Origin: an uncultured Allomuricauda sp.
Lineage (GTDB): Bacteria; Bacteroidota; Bacteroidia; Flavobacteriales; Flavobacteriaceae
Direction: 5' to 3'
DNA length: 8,208 nt
Assembly: GCA_937911965.1 (NCBI GenBank)
Contig: CALDPL010000186.1
Location: 1 to 8,208, forward strand
The notes under the pieces were generated by a model. It was not told where the DNA came from. It did no database searches and saw only the letters and a list, made by a program, of their open reading frames with translations. Both the position numbers and the translations under genes were made by a program. Position 1 is the first letter of the stretch. Each line of letters opens with the position of its first letter. This document shows positions 4,883 to 8,208 of the stretch, piece after piece.

Positions 4883-6166
4883 TTACCTCTTTTCCACGGG
4901 GACAAAAGGTCTTAGGACCTTCCCCACATATATCTGACGGGGCCTTCCAATGGGCTCCTTCATCAATCGCATTTCCCTCCATTGGGCAATCCAGCCCGGA
5001 AGTCTTCCCAAGGCGAACATCACGGTGAACATCTCTGTGGGGAGCCCGAGGGCCCTGTAGATGATCCCTGAGTAAAAGTCCACATTGGGATACAGTTTGC
5101 GCTCCACAAAATAGGGATCGACCAGAGCTTCCTTTTCCAATTTTTTGGCAATCTCCAATATGGGGTCTTCGATTCCCATATTGTTCAAGACCTCATCGGC
5201 GGCTTTTTTAATGATCTTGGCCCTGGGGTCAAAGCTTTTGTATACCCTATGACCAAAGCCCATAAGCCTAAAGGGATCGTTTCTGTCCCTGGCCTTGGCC
5301 ATATATTTGTCCGTATCGCCCCCATCTGCATCAATGGCCTCCAACATTTCCAGAACGGCCTGGTTGGCACCACCGTGGAGGGGACCCCAAAGGGCCGAAA
5401 TGCCGGCCGAGAGGGAGGCAAAGAGTCCGGCATGGGAAGAGCCCACTATACGTACCGTGGAAGTGGAACAATTTTGTTCATGGTCCCCGTGCAAAATCAA
5501 TAATTTGTCAAGTGCCTCAATGGCGATGGGGTCCTTTTTGTATTCCTGATTGGGCCTTTTGAACATCATTTTATGGATGTTCTCGACATAACCCAAGGAG
5601 TCGTCACCATAGTCCAAGGGCAACCCTTTCTTCTTTCTGAGTGTCCAGGCCACAAGGACCGGAAACTTTGCCAGAATTCGTACTATGGAGTCGTACATGG
5701 CCTTCTCGGAAGAAACATCAACGGAAGTGGGGTTAAAGGCAACCAGGGCAGAAGTCAGGGAAGATATCACGCCCATGGGGTGCGCGGACTTGGGAAAACC
5801 GTCCAGGATTTTCTTCATTTCCTCATCCACCTGGGATTCCTCCTTGATATCACTGTGGAATTTTTCCAATTGTGCGGCATTGGGAAGTTCCCCAAAAATC
5901 AAAAGATAGGCAACTTCCAAAAAGTCGGCCTTCTCGGCCAATTCCTCTATGGCATACCCACGGTACCTGAGGATTCCCTTTTCACCGTCGAGGAAGGTTA
6001 TGGCACTCTCACAGGATCCCGTATTCTTATATCCAGGGTCCATGGTCACCAGTCCCGTCGTTGCCCTCAATTCGTTTATATCGATGGCAATTTCATCCTC
6101 AGTACCTTTGATTACGGGGAATTCATACCGCTTCCCCCCATATTCCAGTATCGCTTTTTCCGACAT
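4883..6166 (-). CDS. gltA: Citrate synthase
   Basis: Condenses acetyl-CoA with oxaloacetate to give citrate and CoA, the entry step of the TCA cycle, in the cytoplasm. It is 427 residues, the usual length for the large bacterial (type II, hexameric) form. Conserved features: ILRYRGYAIEELAE in the N-terminal part (~65-79), LHGDHEQNCSTSTVR with His226 and His229, GPLHGGANQAVL with catalytic His264, GFGHRVYKSFDPR with His306, and NVDFYSG with catalytic Asp363. All catalytic residues are present. At position 206, where the E. coli enzyme has the cysteine linked to NADH inhibition, this protein has Asn (by spacing to His226), so NADH control may differ. The start ATG at 6166 has an AT-rich leader and a promoter about 35 bp upstream. 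It appears to be monocistronic, with a strong terminator just beyond the stop. Confidence 0.97.
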   Translation of the reverse strand: MSEKAILEYGGKRYEFPVIKGTEDEIAIDINELRATTGLVTMDPGYKNTGSCESAITFLDGEKGILRYRGYAIEELAEKADFLEVAYLLIFGELPNAAQLEKFHSDIKEESQVDEEMKKILDGFPKSAHPMGVISSLTSALVAFNPTSVDVSSEKAMYDSIVRILAKFPVLVAWTLRKKKGLPLDYGDDSLGYVENIHKMMFKRPNQEYKKDPIAIEALDKLLILHGDHEQNCSTSTVRIVGSSHAGLFASLSAGISALWGPLHGGANQAVLEMLEAIDADGGDTDKYMAKARDRNDPFRLMGFGHRVYKSFDPRAKIIKKAADEVLNNMGIEDPILEIAKKLEKEALVDPYFVERKLYPNVDFYSGIIYRALGLPTEMFTVMFALGRLPGWIAQWREMRLMKEPIGRPRQIYVGKVLRPFVPVEKR

Positions 6167-6200
6167 TATTCAATTAATTGGGTTAATATAAATGGAATGG

Positions 6201-6231
6201 GGAATTTACGAAAAAGCCGCGCCATTAACAA
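6201..6231 (-). promoter_or_regulatory. Candidate promoter of gltA
   Basis: On the minus strand TTG (6229-6231) is followed after 20 bp by TAAATTCC (6201-6208), matching TAnnTT of the Bacteroidota -7 box but not its last two bases. It predicts a start near 6195 and a leader of about 28 nt, consistent with gltA being transcribed separately from the upstream glycogen synthase gene. Confidence 0.4.
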
Positions 6232-6239
6232 TTAACAGT

Positions 6240-6288
6240 GGGATTTTGTGGCCTTGCCAAACATTGATCGACATTGCTTGCAAATCCC
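6240..6288. repeat. Inverted and direct repeats between glgA and gltA
   Basis: GGGATTT (6240-6246) and AAATCCC (6282-6288) form a perfect 7-bp stem with a 35-nt loop; the right arm touches the glgA stop codon. Within the loop ACATTG occurs twice in direct orientation (6261-6266 and 6271-6276), four bases apart. No T tract follows, so it is not a standard terminator. It could be a regulatory site upstream of gltA or a weak 3'-end structure of the glgA transcript. Confidence 0.3.
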
Positions 6289-7826
6289 TATTTTAAATTG
6301 TAAAGTTGTGAATAATAATCATCCACGGATTTCTTCCAGGTAAAGCGCATTTTTTTTGCATTGGCCTGGATTTTCTTCCAAGTGGGCTTGTCGTTTTCAA
6401 AGACATCCAAGGCCATATCAAAGGTCTCCAACATATTCTTTATTTTCCCGTCATAACTCTCCCCGTCAAAACTAAAACCGGTCACCATATGCTCCACCGT
6501 ATCCTTCAGTCCTCCGGTATGATGTACCAGGCAGGGATTCCCGTTGCGCATGGCCAACATTTGGCTTATGCCACAGGGCTCGAAAAGGCTGGGCATAAAA
6601 TAGAGGTCGGATTCCAAATAAAGGGAGTCTATCAATTTCTCGGATTGGCCATTGGTGAAAATAAAGTTTTTGTGTTCATAGCTCAATTTCCTGAACAACT
6701 CCTCATACTGCGGAGCCCCGGTTCCCAGGAGCATAAAGATCCCTTCCACTTTCTCCAGGCGCTTGAGCATTTGAACAAAGGCTTCGGGGGACCGCATAAA
6801 AAAGTAGAATTTTTGTTCGGTCAAGCGGGCCACACTGGAAACTATGAAATTCGGGCGGTTCTCCACATAGGCCATGATCTTCTCCCCGGTATGTGCCAAA
6901 AAATCGGCCTTGTATTTCTTGGATTCCTCCTGAAGCCACATGAACAATGCCTTAACCGTATTGCGATAGATATTGCCCTTTTTCTCCCGGTTGATGTTCT
7001 TGTAGTTGCAGCCGTTGAGTATCCCAAAAAGCCTTCCCTGGTCCTGGGCCTGTTGGAGATCCCGTTCCAGACCCTCCCCTCCAATGAATTCCGGTGGGGA
7101 ACTGGGAAGCAGCACATCCTCTTTGTAGGATGGGGACACCGTATGTACGGCATCCGCGAATCGAATGCCCACGGCCATAAGGTTGACACAATCCCTATAC
7201 CTGTAATCCATAAGACTCTTTTGGTCGAAGGGTACATTGGGAAACCAGTTTGCCAAGGAGGAGTAATTGTTTTCGAAGGGCCTGATTCCCTGTATGGCCA
7301 GGTTGTGTATGCTATATACAAACCGAATTCTTTTCAATTGGGAATATTCGGGATTGAATTTTCTTAAAAAGAGCAATGTACTGGAATGCCAATCGTGCAA
7401 ATGGACCACATCAAGGGTTCCAAAGGCACCTTTTTTGATGGCCTCGGCCACCGCCGTACAAAAAATGAAATACTTTATCGCATCGGTATAAAAAGGCTCT
7501 TCTGGGTCGTTGTGGTAGATATGTGCGATGTCACCGGCCTGTATTTCGGGGTGATGGATCACGTAGTGGCTTATGTTTTCGAAGTCCTTCTTGGGTTTTA
7601 CCTCATAGAGTTCGGCCGTATAACCCATTCCCCTAAGATTGAAATTTAGGTTGGTCTTGGGCAGCCCACCTTGGTGCAGCCGTGAATAGGACGGTACGAT
7701 CACATGGACCTTGTCCCCGCGTTCGGATATCTGTCTTGGGACATCCCGGACCACATCGCCCATCCCTCCGGCCTTGCAATTTGCCAGGGCGTCATTCTCT
7801 GCTGCTACAAATAAAAAGTTGTTCAT
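6288..7826 (-). CDS. glgA: Glycogen/starch synthase, GT5 family
   Basis: Transfers glucose from a nucleotide sugar (ADP-glucose in most bacteria) to the non-reducing end of an alpha-1,4-glucan. The 512-residue protein has the two-Rossmann GT-B layout: a GT5 N-terminal domain with KAGGMGDVVRDVP (18-30, the KxGGxGDV sugar-nucleotide motif), HLHDWHS (~142-148), SIHNLAIQG (~172-180) and GILNGCN (~268-274), then a C-terminal domain with SVARLTEQK (331-339), FEPCGISQMLAMRNG (415-429, containing the catalytic-type Glu) and HHTGGLKDTV (~435-444). It is somewhat longer than E. coli GlgA (~477). Compared with typical GlgA, RLTxQKG here is RLTEQKF and the segment ~280-325 is divergent, so the donor or exact role may differ. 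The adjacent genes are not glgB or glgC. The start ATG at 7826 follows a separate promoter. Confidence 0.9.
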   Translation of the reverse strand: MNNFLFVAAENDALANCKAGGMGDVVRDVPRQISERGDKVHVIVPSYSRLHQGGLPKTNLNFNLRGMGYTAELYEVKPKKDFENISHYVIHHPEIQAGDIAHIYHNDPEEPFYTDAIKYFIFCTAVAEAIKKGAFGTLDVVHLHDWHSSTLLFLRKFNPEYSQLKRIRFVYSIHNLAIQGIRPFENNYSSLANWFPNVPFDQKSLMDYRYRDCVNLMAVGIRFADAVHTVSPSYKEDVLLPSSPPEFIGGEGLERDLQQAQDQGRLFGILNGCNYKNINREKKGNIYRNTVKALFMWLQEESKKYKADFLAHTGEKIMAYVENRPNFIVSSVARLTEQKFYFFMRSPEAFVQMLKRLEKVEGIFMLLGTGAPQYEELFRKLSYEHKNFIFTNGQSEKLIDSLYLESDLYFMPSLFEPCGISQMLAMRNGNPCLVHHTGGLKDTVEHMVTGFSFDGESYDGKIKNMLETFDMALDVFENDKPTWKKIQANAKKMRFTWKKSVDDYYSQLYNLK

Positions 7827-7860
7827 TCGGGATAAAGGTTAAGGGATGATAAGTTGTATA

Positions 7861-7892
7861 TCAATTTAACCAAAGTTTGTTACAGCCGCAAA
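7861..7892 (-). promoter_or_regulatory. Candidate promoter of the glycogen synthase gene
   Basis: On the minus strand TTTG (7889-7892) is followed after 20 bp by TAAATTGA (7861-7868), a partial match to TAnnTTTG. The predicted leader is about 28-30 nt, similar in geometry to the gltA promoter. It begins at the edge of the eno terminator, as expected for an independent unit. Confidence 0.4.
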
Positions 7893-7930
7893 CAAAAAAG
7901 CCCTTCCATAAGTGAAAAGGCCCTTTTTGT
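7892..7930 (-). terminator. Intrinsic terminator of eno
   Basis: Read on the minus strand, ACAAAAAGGGCC and GGGCTTTTTTGT form the arms of a long hairpin (CAAAAA/TTTTTG outer pairs, a G-C/G-U middle with one G-G mismatch), ending in a run of T residues. It starts about 16 bp after the enolase stop codon. The symmetric A and T runs mean it could also work in reverse, but no plus-strand gene needs it. Confidence 0.7.
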
Positions 7931-7945
7931 ATAAATCGGTTGTCC

Positions 7946-8208
<263 letters not shown>

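Noticed and set aside
6489..7367. A 292-codon plus-strand open frame inside glgA
   Set aside because: The minus strand carries a full set of glycogen synthase motifs over the same span; the plus frame is a long antisense shadow.

Overview
The window looks like chromosomal DNA of a marine-type flavobacterium (Bacteroidota, Flavobacteriaceae). Three things point there: protein signatures (PolA, a CtlX-type citrulline hydrolase, and the C-terminus of enolase), promoters of the Bacteroidota form TTG-N19/20-TAnnTTTG, and start codons without Shine-Dalgarno sequences. The genus cannot be fixed from this sequence alone.

Layout, left to right. (1) 1-242, plus strand: the 3' end of polA. (2) 243-708: a degraded stretch. 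It opens with the N-terminal ~52 codons of a PLP-dependent threonine/serine dehydratase that breaks off just before its catalytic-lysine motif and runs into unrelated sequence. A pair of ~31-bp imperfect direct repeats follows, 70 bp apart, which may be the relic end of a mobile element. The second copy carries a plausible promoter. (3) 709-2196, plus: a secreted protein of about 495 residues with a carboxypeptidase-regulatory-like domain. (4) 2213-4121, minus: two adjacent pentein-fold guanidino hydrolases, an arginine deiminase/DDAH-type enzyme followed by a CtlX-type citrulline hydrolase, probably co-transcribed. (5) 4122-4382: a divergent regulatory region with two promoters and a 30-bp near-perfect palindrome. 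(6) 4383-4832, plus: a small secreted protein of unknown function. (7) 4883-6166, minus: citrate synthase gltA with its own promoter and terminator. (8) 6288-7826, minus: a GT5 glycogen/starch synthase. (9) 7946-8208, minus: the 3' end of enolase, with a terminator behind it.

The minus-strand genes are central carbon and nitrogen metabolism. Enolase makes PEP, citrate synthase feeds acetyl-CoA into the TCA cycle, and glycogen synthase stores glucose. The two penteins could together convert arginine via citrulline to ornithine, releasing ammonia and CO2 without carbamoyl phosphate. Each gene or gene pair appears to have its own promoter, so this is a neighbourhood rather than one operon.

Most of the window is ordinary housekeeping sequence. 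I see no CRISPR array, intact transposase, tRNA, rRNA or prophage, and no convincing new multi-gene system. The points most worth a second look are the broken dehydratase with its neighbouring repeats, the 30-bp palindrome at 4243-4272, and the tandem pentein pair.
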